Source of the DNA: Brachyspira hampsonii
GTDB taxonomy: Bacteria; Spirochaetota; Brachyspiria; Brachyspirales; Brachyspiraceae
Reading direction: 5' to 3'
NCBI RefSeq assembly: GCF_002214805.1
Contig: NZ_CP019914.1
Span: 1,178,001 to 1,242,000, forward strand
Length of the DNA stretch: 64,000 nucleotides
Below, piece by piece: positions 17,808 to 27,445 of this stretch. Both the position numbers and the translations under genes were made by a program. Under the pieces are notes generated by a model. The model was not told the origin of the DNA, made no database searches, and worked only from the letters and a program-made list of their open reading frames with translations. Every line of letters begins with the position of its first letter. Position 1 is the stretch's first letter.

Positions 17808-18599
17808 CTAAAATTTCATATATGTCTTTAAAAATCTTCCTACTCCGTCTTCATCATTACTTAAACATATATAATCGGCTTTTCTTTTTAATTCATCTTC
17901 GGCATTTCCCATAGCAACACCAATTCCGGCATATTCTATCATTTCAATATCATTATAATTGTCTCCGAAAGCTATTATTTCATCTCTATTTATTCCTTTT
18001 TTTGAACATATCCATTCCAAAGCACTGCCTTTATTAATTCCTGAAGCTAATATTTCTAAAAAATTAGTATGGGAAAAACATGTATGAACATTAAAATTCT
18101 TTCGTATATCATTTTGAAGTCTTTCAAGTTCTTCTCTGTCACCTATAAATACCATTTTATTAAATTCAAAATTATCAATATTTTCTAAACCGATAGATAT
18201 ATCATTAATTTTTGACTTTCTAATATATTTCTCCAAATAAAAATCAGATTCTGATGCTATATGTCTATTTCCCTTATAAACATGAAGATGAACATTATAC
18301 TTATCATAAATATCTATGATAGATTTTGATGTATCAGAATCTATAACCTTATCATATATAAAATTTTCTTTATTATCTATTATTATAGCACCATTAAATA
18401 TTATAGAATAATTATCATTAGAAAGAATATCTTTATACGGCTTCATACCGCTGAAAGATCTTCCTGTGGCAAGTATTATTTCTATACCGTTTTTCATTAG
18501 AAATTGAAAAATATTTTTATTATAATCGCTTATAGAACTCCTGCTATTGAAAAATGTGCCGTCTAAATCGGTTGCTATTAATTTTATATTATTAATCAT
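17808..18599 (-). CDS. HAD-superfamily phosphatase (Cof/HAD-IIB type)
   Basis: This 263-residue protein is a Cof-type haloacid dehalogenase family hydrolase; members dephosphorylate sugar phosphates, flavin or other small metabolites in the cytoplasm. Motif I is ATDLDGTFFNS at residues 9-19, with the nucleophile and acid/base Asp pair. A Thr in ILATGRS is motif II, and motif IV is FGDNYNDIEMIEYAG followed by GVAMGNA. The cap domain lies between about residues 85 and 185. It follows rnhB by 39 bases on the same strand, so the two are probably co-transcribed. The substrate cannot be told from sequence. Confidence 0.92.
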   Translation of the reverse strand: MINNIKLIATDLDGTFFNSRSSISDYNKNIFQFLMKNGIEIILATGRSFSGMKPYKDILSNDNYSIIFNGAIIIDNKENFIYDKVIDSDTSKSIIDIYDKYNVHLHVYKGNRHIASESDFYLEKYIRKSKINDISIGLENIDNFEFNKMVFIGDREELERLQNDIRKNFNVHTCFSHTNFLEILASGINKGSALEWICSKKGINRDEIIAFGDNYNDIEMIEYAGIGVAMGNAEDELKRKADYICLSNDEDGVGRFLKTYMKF

Positions 18600-18638
18600 A
18601 TAAATATATTATCATAAAATTTATCAAAAACAAGTATT

Positions 18639-19313
18639 TTATAATAATAAATCATCTTCAGTTTTTTTATAATTTGATTTCATAGGCTCAAAAGAATATC
18701 TATGCATATCGCTTGGTCCGTACATTTCTATAGCTTTCATATGTTCTTTAGTGCCGTATCCTTTATTTTTTGAAACTTTATACTTCTGATAAAAATCAGG
18801 AAGATCATTCATCATTCTGTCTCTGTATACTTTCGCTAATATGCTTGCACAGCCTATACTATAGGACTTAGAATCACCTTTAATTATAGAACATTGCTTT
18901 ATATCAGTATCCAGCTTCATAGCATCTATTAATAATATATCAGGCTTAATACTCAATTTTTCAACTGCCTTAATCATAGCAAGTTTTACAGCATTATAAA
19001 TATTTATCTCATCTATAGTTTTTGAATCAACTGAGTAAATACTGAAAGATAAAGCCTTATCTATAATTTTGTCATAAAGCTCTTCTCTTTTTTTAGCAGA
19101 TATTTTTTTTGAATCATCAACTTCTTTCACTATGTTTTCTATTTTTAATTCAGTATCATTGTAAAATTCTAAAGGCATTATAACTGCAGCAACCGTAACA
19201 GGTCCGAATAAACAGCCCCTGCCTACTTCATCAATGCCGCATATATATTTATGCCCCAATGATAAATATTCTCTTTCATATACAAATTTATCTGCTTTAT
19301 CATCAAAAAACAT
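18639..19313 (-). CDS. rnhB: Ribonuclease HII
   Basis: RNase HII cuts RNA in RNA-DNA hybrids and removes single ribonucleotides from DNA. The first two acidic residues are in CGIDEVGRGCLFGPV, the third is the Asp in DILLIDAMKLD, and the SYSIGCASILAKVYRDRMM segment is typical of type II enzymes. The 224-residue length is normal. The ribosome binding site is weak. It lies 20 bases after the giant coiled-coil gene on the same strand and precedes a HAD phosphatase. Confidence 0.96.
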   Translation of the reverse strand: MFFDDKADKFVYEREYLSLGHKYICGIDEVGRGCLFGPVTVAAVIMPLEFYNDTELKIENIVKEVDDSKKISAKKREELYDKIIDKALSFSIYSVDSKTIDEINIYNAVKLAMIKAVEKLSIKPDILLIDAMKLDTDIKQCSIIKGDSKSYSIGCASILAKVYRDRMMNDLPDFYQKYKVSKNKGYGTKEHMKAIEMYGPSDMHRYSFEPMKSNYKKTEDDLLL

Positions 19314-19333
19314 ATATAAATCTTTATATAAAA

Positions 19334-22300
19334 TTACAGCAGCTGATATGCCAAAAATATAACAACTATAACTGCAAAAATAGAAATGGATAATATAGTA
19401 ACATCGCTTATTTTTTTATCTAATGTTTTATTATCTTTACATCTTTCCTCTTTATTTTTCACATATCTTATATATTCAGAATTATTATTAACATTATAAA
19501 CATCAGATTTTCTGCTTACTGAATCAAATAACTCTTCATACTTTATATTATTTTTATTCAAGATATCATTTACAGTTTTTATGAACTCATCATTCTTTGC
19601 TTCCTGATTATTCAATCTTTTATTGATAATATCAGCAAACTCTTCAAAATTAGAATTGTTAGGATTATATTGAATATCTTTGTTAGCAAGTTTATTAATC
19701 TCTTCTTCCAATTCTTTATAATGTTTTCTCAAATCTGATAGTTCTTTAAAATTCTTGAGATTCTGCTCTAGCATAATACTGTTATAATTAGCATTATTTT
19801 TTTCTATTTTTTCGTCTATTTTTTCATCTACGCTGTTTGATAATTCTTCTTTAAGATTATTTAAATTCTCTTTCTCTTCTTCTAAGAACTTAGTTTGTTC
19901 TTCTCTAACTTCTTCTACTCTAGTGTTTAGGCTGTCTATCTCTTTTTTATTATCTTCTGTCTTAACTCCTAATTGATTTATTAATTCATCGTATTTGGAA
20001 TTATTTACTAAGAGAGAATCTTCTAAATCTTTCTGTACTTTTTTCAAGCCTGAAAGCTCTTTAAAATTCTTGAGATTCTGCTCTAGCATTATGCTATTAT
20101 AATTAGCATTATTTTTTTCTATCTTCTCATCTATTTTTTCATCTACGCTGTTTGATAATTCTTCTTTAAGATTATTTAAATTCTCTTTCTCTTCTTCTAA
20201 GAACTTAGTTTGTTCTTCTCTAACTTCTTCTACTCTAGTGTTTAAGCTGTCTATCTCTTTTTTATTATCTTCTGTTTTAACTACTAATTGATTTATTAAT
20301 TCATCATATTTGGAATTATTTACTAAGATAGAATCTTCTAAATCTTTCTGTACTTTTTTCAAACCGGAAAGTTCTTTAAAATTCTTAAGATTCTGTTCTA
20401 ACATAATACTGTTATAATTAGCATTATTCTTTTCTATTTTTTCATCTACACTATTAGATAATTCCTCTTTGAGATTATTTAAATTCTCTTTCTCTTCTTC
20501 TAAGAACTTAGTTTGTTCTTCTCTTACCTCTTCTACTCTGCTATTTAAACCGTCTATTTCTTTTTTATTATCTTCTGTTTTAACTCCTAATTGATTTATT
20601 AATTCATCATATTTGGAATTATTTACTAAGATAGAATCTTCTAAATCTTTCTGTACTTTTTTCAAACCGGAAAGTTCTTTAAAATTCTTAAGATTCTGTT
20701 CTAGCATTATGCAGTTATAATTAGCATTATTTTTTTCTATCTTCTCATCTATTTTTTCATCTACGCTGTTTGATAATTCTTCTTTGAGATTATTTAAATT
20801 CTCTTTCTCTTCTTCTAGGAATTTAGTTTGTTCTTCTCTAACTTCTTCTACCCTAGTGTTTAAGCTGTCTATTTCTTTTTTATTATCTTCTGTCTTAACT
20901 CCTAATTGATTTATTAATTCATCATATTTGGAATTATTTACTAAGATAGAATCTTCTAAATCTTTCTGTACTTTTTTCAAACCGGAAAGTTCTTTAAAAT
21001 TCTTAAGATTCTGTTCTAGCATAATACTGTTATAATTAGCATTATTCTTTTCTATTTTTTCATCTACACTATTAGATAATTCCTCTTTGAGATTATTTAA
21101 ATTCTCTTTCTCTTCTTCTAAGAACTTAGTTTGTTCTTCTCTTACCTCTTCTACTCTGCTATTTAAACCGTCTATTTCTTTTTTATTATCTTCTGTCTTA
21201 ACTCCTAATTGATTTATTAATTCATCATATTTGGAATTATTTACTAAGATAGAATCTTCTAAATCTTTCTGTACTTTTTTCAAACCGGAAAGTTCTTTAA
21301 AATTCTTAAGATTCTGTTCTAGCATTATGCTGTTGTAATTAGCATTATTTTTTTCTATTTTTTCGTCTATTTTTTCATCTACACTATTAGATAATTCCTC
21401 TTTGAGATTATTTAAATTCTCTTTCTCTTCTTCTAAGAACTTAGTTTGTTCTTCTCTTACCTCTTCTACTCTGCTATTTAAACCGTCTATTTCTTTTTTA
21501 TTATCTTCTGTCTTAACTCCTAATTGATTTATTAATTCATCATATTTGGAATTATTTACTAAGATAGAATCTTCTAAATCTTTCTGTACTTTTTTCAAAC
21601 CGGAAAGTTCTTTAAAATTCTTAAGATTCTGTTCTAGCATTATGCTGTTGTAATTAGCATTATTTTTTTCTATTTTTTCGTCTATTTTTTCATCTACGCT
21701 GTTTGATAATTCTTCTTTAAGATTATTTAAATTCTCTTTCTCTTCTTCTAGGAATTTAGTTTGTTCTTCTCTAACTTCTTCTACCCTAGTGTTTAAGCTG
21801 TCTATTTCTTTTTTATTATCTTCTGTCTTAACTGCTAATTGATTTATTAATTCATCATATTTGGAATTATTTACTAAGATAGAATCTTCTAAATCTTTCT
21901 GTACTTTTTTCAAGCCGGATAGTTCTTTAAAATTCTTAAGATTCTGTTCCAGCATTATGCTATTATAATTAGCATTATTTTTTTCTATTTTTTCATCTAC
22001 GCTGTTTGATAATTCTTCTTTGAGATTATTTAAATTCTCTTTCTCTTCTTCTAAAAATTTATTTTGTTCTTCTCTAACTTCTTCTACCCTAGTGTTTAAG
22101 CTGTCTATTTCTTTTTTATTATCTTCTGTCTTAACTGCTAATTGATTTATTAATTCATCATATTTGGAATTATTTACTAAGATAGAATCTTCTAAATCTT
22201 TCTGTACTTTTTTCAAGCCGGATAGTTCTTTAAAATTCTTAAGATTCTGTTCCAGCATTATGCTATTATAATTAGCATTATTTTTTTCTATTTTTTCATC

Positions 22301-24007
22301 TACGCTGTTTGATAATTCTTCTTTGAGATTATTTAAATTCTCTTTCTCTTCTTCTAAGAACTTAGTTTGTTCTTCTCTTACCTCTTCTACTCTGCTATTT
22401 AAACCGTCTATTTCTTTTTTATTATCTTCTGTCTTAACTCCTAATTGACTTATTAATTCATCGTATTTGGAATTATTTTCATTAACTGAAGCATAAACTG
22501 TATTAGAAATATTTTCTTTTATGCTGTTTTCTAAATCTTTATAATTTTTTCTTAAATCTGATATCTCTTTAAAATTTTTGAGATTCTGCTCTAGCATTAT
22601 ACTATTATAATTAGCATTATTTTTTTCTATTTTTTCATCTATAGTTTCATTAATACTATTAGATAATTCCTCTTTAAGATTATTTAAATTTTCTTTGATA
22701 TTATTTAAATCTTCTTTTTCCTCTTCTAAGAATTTATTTTGTTCTTCTTTAGATTCTTCTAATTTTGTATTTAAGCTCTCCATCTCTTTTCTATGTTTGA
22801 ATGAATTGTCTGACAATTTATTATTAATATCATTTATTAAATCATCATATTTTAAACTATTTATACTTACTGTATTATCTATTTTTTCTACAAAATCTTT
22901 TAAATCTGAATGCTCTTTCTTTAAGCTGTCAATCTCATTATAATTTTTTAAATTCTGATCCAACATTAATGTACTAAATTGATTTTCTGCTGTAGAAAGT
23001 TTTTCATCATATAGAGATTTATACCTATCTACTTTTTCATTAATGTCTTTAATATCAATTAATAAACCTTCATAATTTTTATTTAAATTTCCTTTTTCTT
23101 TATCTAAAAATTTCGTTTGCTCTTCTTTTGATTCATTTATTTTATTATTTAAATTTTCTATTTCTCTTTTATACTCTTCTGAATGAGTATCTAATTTATT
23201 ATTGATATTATTAATATTATTTATTACTTCATCGTATTTTGTATTATTCTCATTGATAGAGTTTTCTAAATCTTTCTGACTCTTTCTTAAATTAGAAATA
23301 TCTTTAAAATTTTTGAGATTCTGCTCAAGCATTATACTATTGTAATTAGCATTATTTTTTTCTATTCTTTCATCTATAGTTTCATTAATACTATTAGATA
23401 ATTCCTCTTTGAGATTATTTAAATTTTCTTTTTCTTCTTCTAGAAATTTATTTTGTTCTTCTCGGCTTTCTTCTAATTTTATATTTAAACTTTCTATCTC
23501 TTTTTTATACTCTTCTGAATGAGTATCTAATTTATTATTGATATTATTAATATTATTTATTACTTCATCATATTTTGTATTATTCTCATTGATAGAGTTT
23601 TCTAAATCTTTCTGATTCTTTCTTAAATTAGAAATATCTTTAAAATTTTTGAGATTCTGCTCAAGCATTATATTATTATAATTGGAATTATTCTTATCTA
23701 TTTTTTCATCTATCTTATCATCAACATTATTATACAATTCTTTTTTTAATTCATTTATAAGTTCATCATATTTTAAGCTGTCTTTATTCATAGTTTCCGC
23801 TGCAAATTTTAATAAATCTTCATCTTGTACAATCTCTTTAATAATATGTTTTTTTTCATCTTCTGTTATTTTATCATTAGAAAAAATATTTTCTAAATCT
23901 TTTTCCAGCTTGTCTATTCTTTCATAAATATTCACAATTTTATTATCAAGAGAATTTCCGCCATCTTCTATTAAATCTTTTTTTATCATATCATCATTTG
24001 CAGCCAT
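19334..24007 (-). CDS. Giant repetitive coiled-coil protein with C-terminal membrane anchor
   Basis: This 1557-residue protein is almost entirely charged, heptad-like sequence rich in Glu, Lys, Asn and Leu, and is predicted to be one long coiled coil. It is built from units of 101 or 105 residues: the phrase M-L-(E/D)-Q-N-L-K-N occurs 13 times, and the nine later occurrences are nearly identical. Each unit runs NNANYNSIMLEQNLKNFKEL, then KVQKDLEDSI, then NSKYDELINQL, then REEQTKFLEEEKENLNNLKE. There is no signal peptide. The last about 20 residues (SISIFAVIVVIFLAYQLL) form a single hydrophobic segment, so it is probably tail-anchored with its body in the cytoplasm. GAGG precedes the ATG. The family is unknown to me; a structural or tethering role is an inference. 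Confidence 0.9.
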   Translation of the reverse strand: MAANDDMIKKDLIEDGGNSLDNKIVNIYERIDKLEKDLENIFSNDKITEDEKKHIIKEIVQDEDLLKFAAETMNKDSLKYDELINELKKELYNNVDDKIDEKIDKNNSNYNNIMLEQNLKNFKDISNLRKNQKDLENSINENNTKYDEVINNINNINNKLDTHSEEYKKEIESLNIKLEESREEQNKFLEEEKENLNNLKEELSNSINETIDERIEKNNANYNSIMLEQNLKNFKDISNLRKSQKDLENSINENNTKYDEVINNINNINNKLDTHSEEYKREIENLNNKINESKEEQTKFLDKEKGNLNKNYEGLLIDIKDINEKVDRYKSLYDEKLSTAENQFSTLMLDQNLKNYNEIDSLKKEHSDLKDFVEKIDNTVSINSLKYDDLINDINNKLSDNSFKHRKEMESLNTKLEESKEEQNKFLEEEKEDLNNIKENLNNLKEELSNSINETIDEKIEKNNANYNSIMLEQNLKNFKEISDLRKNYKDLENSIKENISNTVYASVNENNSKYDELISQLGVKTEDNKKEIDGLNSRVEEVREEQTKFLEEEKENLNNLKEELSNSVDEKIEKNNANYNSIMLEQNLKNFKELSGLKKVQKDLEDSILVNNSKYDELINQLAVKTEDNKKEIDSLNTRVEEVREEQNKFLEEEKENLNNLKEELSNSVDEKIEKNNANYNSIMLEQNLKNFKELSGLKKVQKDLEDSILVNNSKYDELINQLAVKTEDNKKEIDSLNTRVEEVREEQTKFLEEEKENLNNLKEELSNSVDEKIDEKIEKNNANYNSIMLEQNLKNFKELSGLKKVQKDLEDSILVNNSKYDELINQLGVKTEDNKKEIDGLNSRVEEVREEQTKFLEEEKENLNNLKEELSNSVDEKIDEKIEKNNANYNSIMLEQNLKNFKELSGLKKVQKDLEDSILVNNSKYDELINQLGVKTEDNKKEIDGLNSRVEEVREEQTKFLEEEKENLNNLKEELSNSVDEKIEKNNANYNSIMLEQNLKNFKELSGLKKVQKDLEDSILVNNSKYDELINQLGVKTEDNKKEIDSLNTRVEEVREEQTKFLEEEKENLNNLKEELSNSVDEKIDEKIEKNNANYNCIMLEQNLKNFKELSGLKKVQKDLEDSILVNNSKYDELINQLGVKTEDNKKEIDGLNSRVEEVREEQTKFLEEEKENLNNLKEELSNSVDEKIEKNNANYNSIMLEQNLKNFKELSGLKKVQKDLEDSILVNNSKYDELINQLVVKTEDNKKEIDSLNTRVEEVREEQTKFLEEEKENLNNLKEELSNSVDEKIDEKIEKNNANYNSIMLEQNLKNFKELSGLKKVQKDLEDSLLVNNSKYDELINQLGVKTEDNKKEIDSLNTRVEEVREEQTKFLEEEKENLNNLKEELSNSVDEKIDEKIEKNNANYNSIMLEQNLKNFKELSDLRKHYKELEEEINKLANKDIQYNPNNSNFEEFADIINKRLNNQEAKNDEFIKTVNDILNKNNIKYEELFDSVSRKSDVYNVNNNSEYIRYVKNKEERCKDNKTLDKKISDVTILSISIFAVIVVIFLAYQLL
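19730..22620 (-). repeat. Tandem DNA repeats of about 303/315 bp inside the coiled-coil gene
   Basis: At DNA level the units recur every 303 or 315 bases; the 12-base difference is an extra DEKI codon block in some units. Many 100-base stretches are identical between units, which favours copy-number change by recombination without breaking the frame. Confidence 0.9.
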
Positions 24008-24116
24008 TAAGATATTCCTCGTTTTATTATATTGTTATATTAATTAGATAAAATTAAAACATAACAGTAAAATATCGTCATTATTATACTTATAATTTAA
24101 AATCAAAAAATTATTG

Positions 24117-24145
24117 TTGATATAATTTTATTTATGCTTTATACA
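24117..24145 (+). promoter_or_regulatory. Promoter of holB
   Basis: TTGATA (24117-24122) and TATACA (24140-24145) are 17 bases apart. The expected start near 24152 leaves a normal leader for the TTG start at 24181 and almost none for the upstream ATG at 24163. Confidence 0.55.
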
Positions 24146-24180
24146 TGTATTCGTAAAAATATATGATTAGAGGTTTAATA

Positions 24181-25575
24181 TTGGCTAAAGTATTAGGACA
24201 AACAACTCCTTTAAAAATAATGGCTGGAATATATAAAAGCGGCCGTATTCATCATGCATATCTTTTTTACGGAGATGAAGGAATTGGAAAATTTGAAAGT
24301 GCTTTAAACTATGCTAAAGCTATTTGCTGTGAGAGAGGAAACGGAACTTACTGCGATGAATGCAAATCGTGTAAAATGATAGATCAATATAAACATCCGG
24401 ATGTCATAGTAGCAGCTACAGATGAGAGATTTAGAAATGCTGAGCTTTATTTTAATCAGTATTTAGAATATAAACTTCCTCATTTATTTAATAATTTTTA
24501 TACTTCATGCCGTTCTATACTGTATAAGGCAGAATCTATGCTTTTTGATAGTTATGACAATTATCCTGTAAACGAACCTAAAGAATATATGCTTGGAAGT
24601 AAAAAAGAAACTTCAAGATATGCTCTTATAGAACCTTATTATTTGGCTGCAAATTATACTTTAAATGAGTTAAATGCTGATAATGCCGAGTTTATAGATT
24701 CAATATTTAGAAATAAATCAAAAGAAGCTTTAAATATAGCCAAAAACAAAGGCGGAAAGAAAAAAATTTCAATAGAAGGAGATTTTTTCAGTGCCTTAAA
24801 AAAAATATATTATAATATAATACATACTGTAATTCCTCTTGATACCGTAAGAAATATTATCGAATTAACATACAGAAAGCCGAGAATATCAAATAAAAGA
24901 ATTATTATCATAGAAGGCATAGAATTAATGGATAAGAGGGCACCTAACATATTTTTAAGAACTTTAGAAGAACCTTCCGACAATAATATATTTATTCTAA
25001 TAACTTCAGATACTAATAAATTGGTTCAAGATGGTATGAAGCCTCTTCGTTCGCGAATGATGGAATTAAAATTTTCACCGTTGTCAGAAAATACTTTAAG
25101 ATCCATATTAATGAAGAGATTAAGGCTAAATGAGGAAAAAACAGCCCTTGCACTAGAAAATTCTTATGGAAGTGTTGCTAAAGCAGTAAAATATGTACTT
25201 GACAAAAAATCAAATACAAGCGATAATATATACAAAGTATTATTATCTTTTATGGACGCTGCATTAAATAATGTTCAGCCTCAAATAGCCTCCTTAACTT
25301 CCCTTTTGAGCGAAGGAGAATATGAGATTACGGATGCTATTATAGAAATGATAAATATTCTTAAAAAGTCTTTAGAAGATAAATACCTTGGAATAGAAAA
25401 TAGAGATTATATATTTCCTAGTTCTATTTCAGATGAAAGTATTGTATGGACTATTGATGAATTGGATTCAGCAGTCAATATTCTAATGAATACAAATACT
25501 CAACCTAAAATGCTGCTTTATAAAACTTTAGGCAACATTTATATGTGGTTACACAATTATAATAAAAACTTATAG
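24181..25575 (+). CDS. holB: DNA polymerase III subunit delta' (clamp loader), long form
   Basis: Delta' is part of the clamp loader that places the sliding clamp on primed DNA. The N-terminal part has HHAYLFYGDEGIGKFESAL (a P-loop with Phe where Thr or Ser is usual) and a zinc module of four Cys (CCERG, CDECKSC) before KHPDV. The later AAA+ part has RIIIIEGIELM, the LRTLEEPSDNNIFILITS box and LRSRMMELKFSPLS. At 464 residues it is well over the usual 300-350; the extra lies at about residues 80-210 between the zinc module and the TVRNIIELTY region. The start is TTG 24181, with AGAGG 7 bases upstream; an in-frame ATG at 24163 lacks a ribosome binding site. Confidence 0.88.
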   Translation: MAKVLGQTTPLKIMAGIYKSGRIHHAYLFYGDEGIGKFESALNYAKAICCERGNGTYCDECKSCKMIDQYKHPDVIVAATDERFRNAELYFNQYLEYKLPHLFNNFYTSCRSILYKAESMLFDSYDNYPVNEPKEYMLGSKKETSRYALIEPYYLAANYTLNELNADNAEFIDSIFRNKSKEALNIAKNKGGKKKISIEGDFFSALKKIYYNIIHTVIPLDTVRNIIELTYRKPRISNKRIIIIEGIELMDKRAPNIFLRTLEEPSDNNIFILITSDTNKLVQDGMKPLRSRMMELKFSPLSENTLRSILMKRLRLNEEKTALALENSYGSVAKAVKYVLDKKSNTSDNIYKVLLSFMDAALNNVQPQIASLTSLLSEGEYEITDAIIEMINILKKSLEDKYLGIENRDYIFPSSISDESIVWTIDELDSAVNILMNTNTQPKMLLYKTLGNIYMWLHNYNKNL

Positions 25576-25584
25576 GAGTTATAC

Positions 25585-26631
25585 ATGAAAAAACTATTTC
25601 TTGTATTAAGCGTAATGATTCTAGCGTTAAGTTCAGCATACGCTCAGGATGAAACAGCAGCAGAAACTACAGATACTGCTGCAACAGAACAAACTGCTGC
25701 TACAGATGAAAATCAAGGAGCTTCAGAAAATACTAACACTGTAAATGAAGTATCAGCTTTTGCACCTTCTTTTGTTGATTTAAGGAATACTGATGATGCT
25801 GCTCTTGATAAAGAATACAATCTTCTTCAAACTAATCTTACTAAAATAAGAGAAGATTATTTATTCAGAATACTTTATAAAGCCAACAAAATATTAGAAC
25901 GTTATACTAATGTTAATTTCATTGATACTAATGAAATGTTCTACAATGCTGTTTACTATTACGATTTAGTTGCTAATCCTATAGCTAATGATAATAATGT
26001 GGATATAGCTCTTTATGAATTAGATAAATCTTTCAGACTTTATGATGAAGTAAAACCTATTTATGAAATACTTGGAAAAACTAATGAATTAGCTCAGGCT
26101 GATTATGAATTAAATCTATATGCTGGAATATTTAATCTTTTCAAAGGTACTGCCGGATATTATGCAAAAAGCAGATATCATTTAATGAATGCTTTGAATA
26201 ATGAAAAAGCAGGGCAGAATAATACTACTAATTTGATCATGTTAAATACTTATTTAGCAGGCGTTAACTATAACTTAGCTACTATCAATCAGAACAGCGA
26301 TGTAAGTAAAGTTTATTTCCTAAATGAAATGTTCAATAATCTTTGGGATCTAACTACTTTGAAAACAGCTGATGAAAATATTAAAACTGCTAAATATAAA
26401 TTATTAATAACTAAATACCATAAAGTTTTATATACTACTTCTGAAAGATTTAGAACTACATATTCTAAATATTACGATGAATTAGGATTTACTTACGGTA
26501 AAACAGAAGATGAAATATTAAGCAGAGAAAAAATGCCTGTTTATAAAGATTCTGAAACCGAATCTTCAGATACTGTAGCTGCAGAAACAACTACTACCGA
26601 AACAGAAACTGCGGCTGATACTGCTAATTAA
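25585..26631 (+). CDS. Exported protein of unknown function
   Basis: This 348-residue protein begins with a standard signal peptide (MKKLFLVLSVMILALSSAYA, cleavage before QDE), so it is exported across the inner membrane. Both ends of the mature protein are low-complexity Thr/Ala/Glu-rich stretches. The middle, about residues 60-300, is helical and Tyr/Asn-rich with TPR-like spacing (for example YYDLVANPIANDNN, LYAGIFNLFKGTAGYY), but no defined repeat can be assigned. AGGAG precedes the ATG, and it starts 9 bases after holB, so the two share a transcript. A terminator follows. I do not recognise the family. Confidence 0.8.
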   Translation: MKKLFLVLSVMILALSSAYAQDETAAETTDTAATEQTAATDENQGASENTNTVNEVSAFAPSFVDLRNTDDAALDKEYNLLQTNLTKIREDYLFRILYKANKILERYTNVNFIDTNEMFYNAVYYYDLVANPIANDNNVDIALYELDKSFRLYDEVKPIYEILGKTNELAQADYELNLYAGIFNLFKGTAGYYAKSRYHLMNALNNEKAGQNNTTNLIMLNTYLAGVNYNLATINQNSDVSKVYFLNEMFNNLWDLTTLKTADENIKTAKYKLLITKYHKVLYTTSERFRTTYSKYYDELGFTYGKTEDEILSREKMPVYKDSETESSDTVAAETTTTETETAADTAN

Positions 26632-26654
26632 TAAAAAAATTGATAAATAATTTG

Positions 26655-26690
26655 AAGGCATGCCATGTTTTTGGTATGCCTTTATTTATT
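26655..26690 (+). terminator. Intrinsic terminator
   Basis: AAGGCATGCCA pairs with TGGTATGCCTT (one G-U pair) around a short T-rich loop, followed by TATTTATT. It lies 23 bases after the exported-protein gene. Confidence 0.8.
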
Positions 26691-26739
26691 ATTAATAGTA
26701 ATTTTTACTAATAAAGTTTTTCTGTTATTTAATAAATGC

Positions 26740-26767
26740 TTGACATTAATTTAAAATAGTTTATTAT
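26740..26767 (+). promoter_or_regulatory. Promoter of the superoxide dismutase gene
   Basis: TTGACA (26740-26745) and TATTAT (26762-26767) are 16 bases apart, leaving a leader of about 30 bases with AAGGAG before the ATG. Confidence 0.6.
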
Positions 26768-26803
26768 TTATTTAAATAAAATAAAAATGAAGGAGTAAAA
26801 TAT

Positions 26804-27400
26804 ATGTTTGATCTAATGAAATTACCTTACGGAAAGGAAGATTTAGCACCATATATGTCTTCCAACACATTGGATTTCCATCATGGAAAACACTTAAATA
26901 CTTATGTAACTACTCTTAATGATTTAGTATCTAAGGATTCATCATTACAAGGAAAAAGCATTGAAGAATTGATTACTTTATCACATAACAATGCTGATAA
27001 ACAAGCAGTATTTAATAATGCCGGTCAAGTTTATAACCATGAAGAATTCTTCAAAATGCTTAAAAAAGATACTGCTATACCTGCAGAAGTAAAATCAAAA
27101 ATTGAAGCAGATTTCGGTTCTTTTGATGCTTTCAAAGAAGCTTTCACTACAGGCGGTAAAACTCAATTTGGTTCTGGTTGGGTTTGGCTTGTTATGAATA
27201 ATGGTAAATTAGAAGTTAGAAAATATGCTAATGCTATGAACCCTGTTGCTGATAAAGTACATGGTGTTTTAACTTGCGATGTTTGGGAACATGCATATTA
27301 TCTTGATTATCAAAACAGAAGACCTGATTTCTTAACTACTTTTGTTGATCATTTAGTAAATTGGGATTATGTTGCAGAAAGGATTAAACTTGCTAAATAA
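26804..27400 (+). CDS. sodB: Superoxide dismutase (Fe/Mn family)
   Basis: The enzyme converts superoxide to oxygen and hydrogen peroxide in the cytoplasm. The four metal ligands are in their usual places: His in LDFHHGKHLNTYV near residue 26, His in NNAGQVYNHEEFF near 79, and Asp and His in CDVWEHAYYLDYQNRR near 160. The 198-residue length is typical. QFGSGWVWLV carries the residues that usually distinguish Fe from Mn forms; the Gln is not in the Mn-type position, so Fe is more likely, though this call is not secure. It stands next to rubrerythrin, whose role in removing peroxide complements it. Confidence 0.96.
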   Translation: MFDLMKLPYGKEDLAPYMSSNTLDFHHGKHLNTYVTTLNDLVSKDSSLQGKSIEELITLSHNNADKQAVFNNAGQVYNHEEFFKMLKKDTAIPAEVKSKIEADFGSFDAFKEAFTTGGKTQFGSGWVWLVMNNGKLEVRKYANAMNPVADKVHGVLTCDVWEHAYYLDYQNRRPDFLTTFVDHLVNWDYVAERIKLAK

Positions 27401-27445
27401 TATAGTTTCAAACTAATTATTTATATACTTTTTAGGAGAATTAAA

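Noticed and set aside
19730-22620. Dense tandem repeats as a non-coding satellite or CRISPR
   Set aside because: The repeats are in frame through a single 1557-codon gene with consistent amino-acid units and no stop codon.
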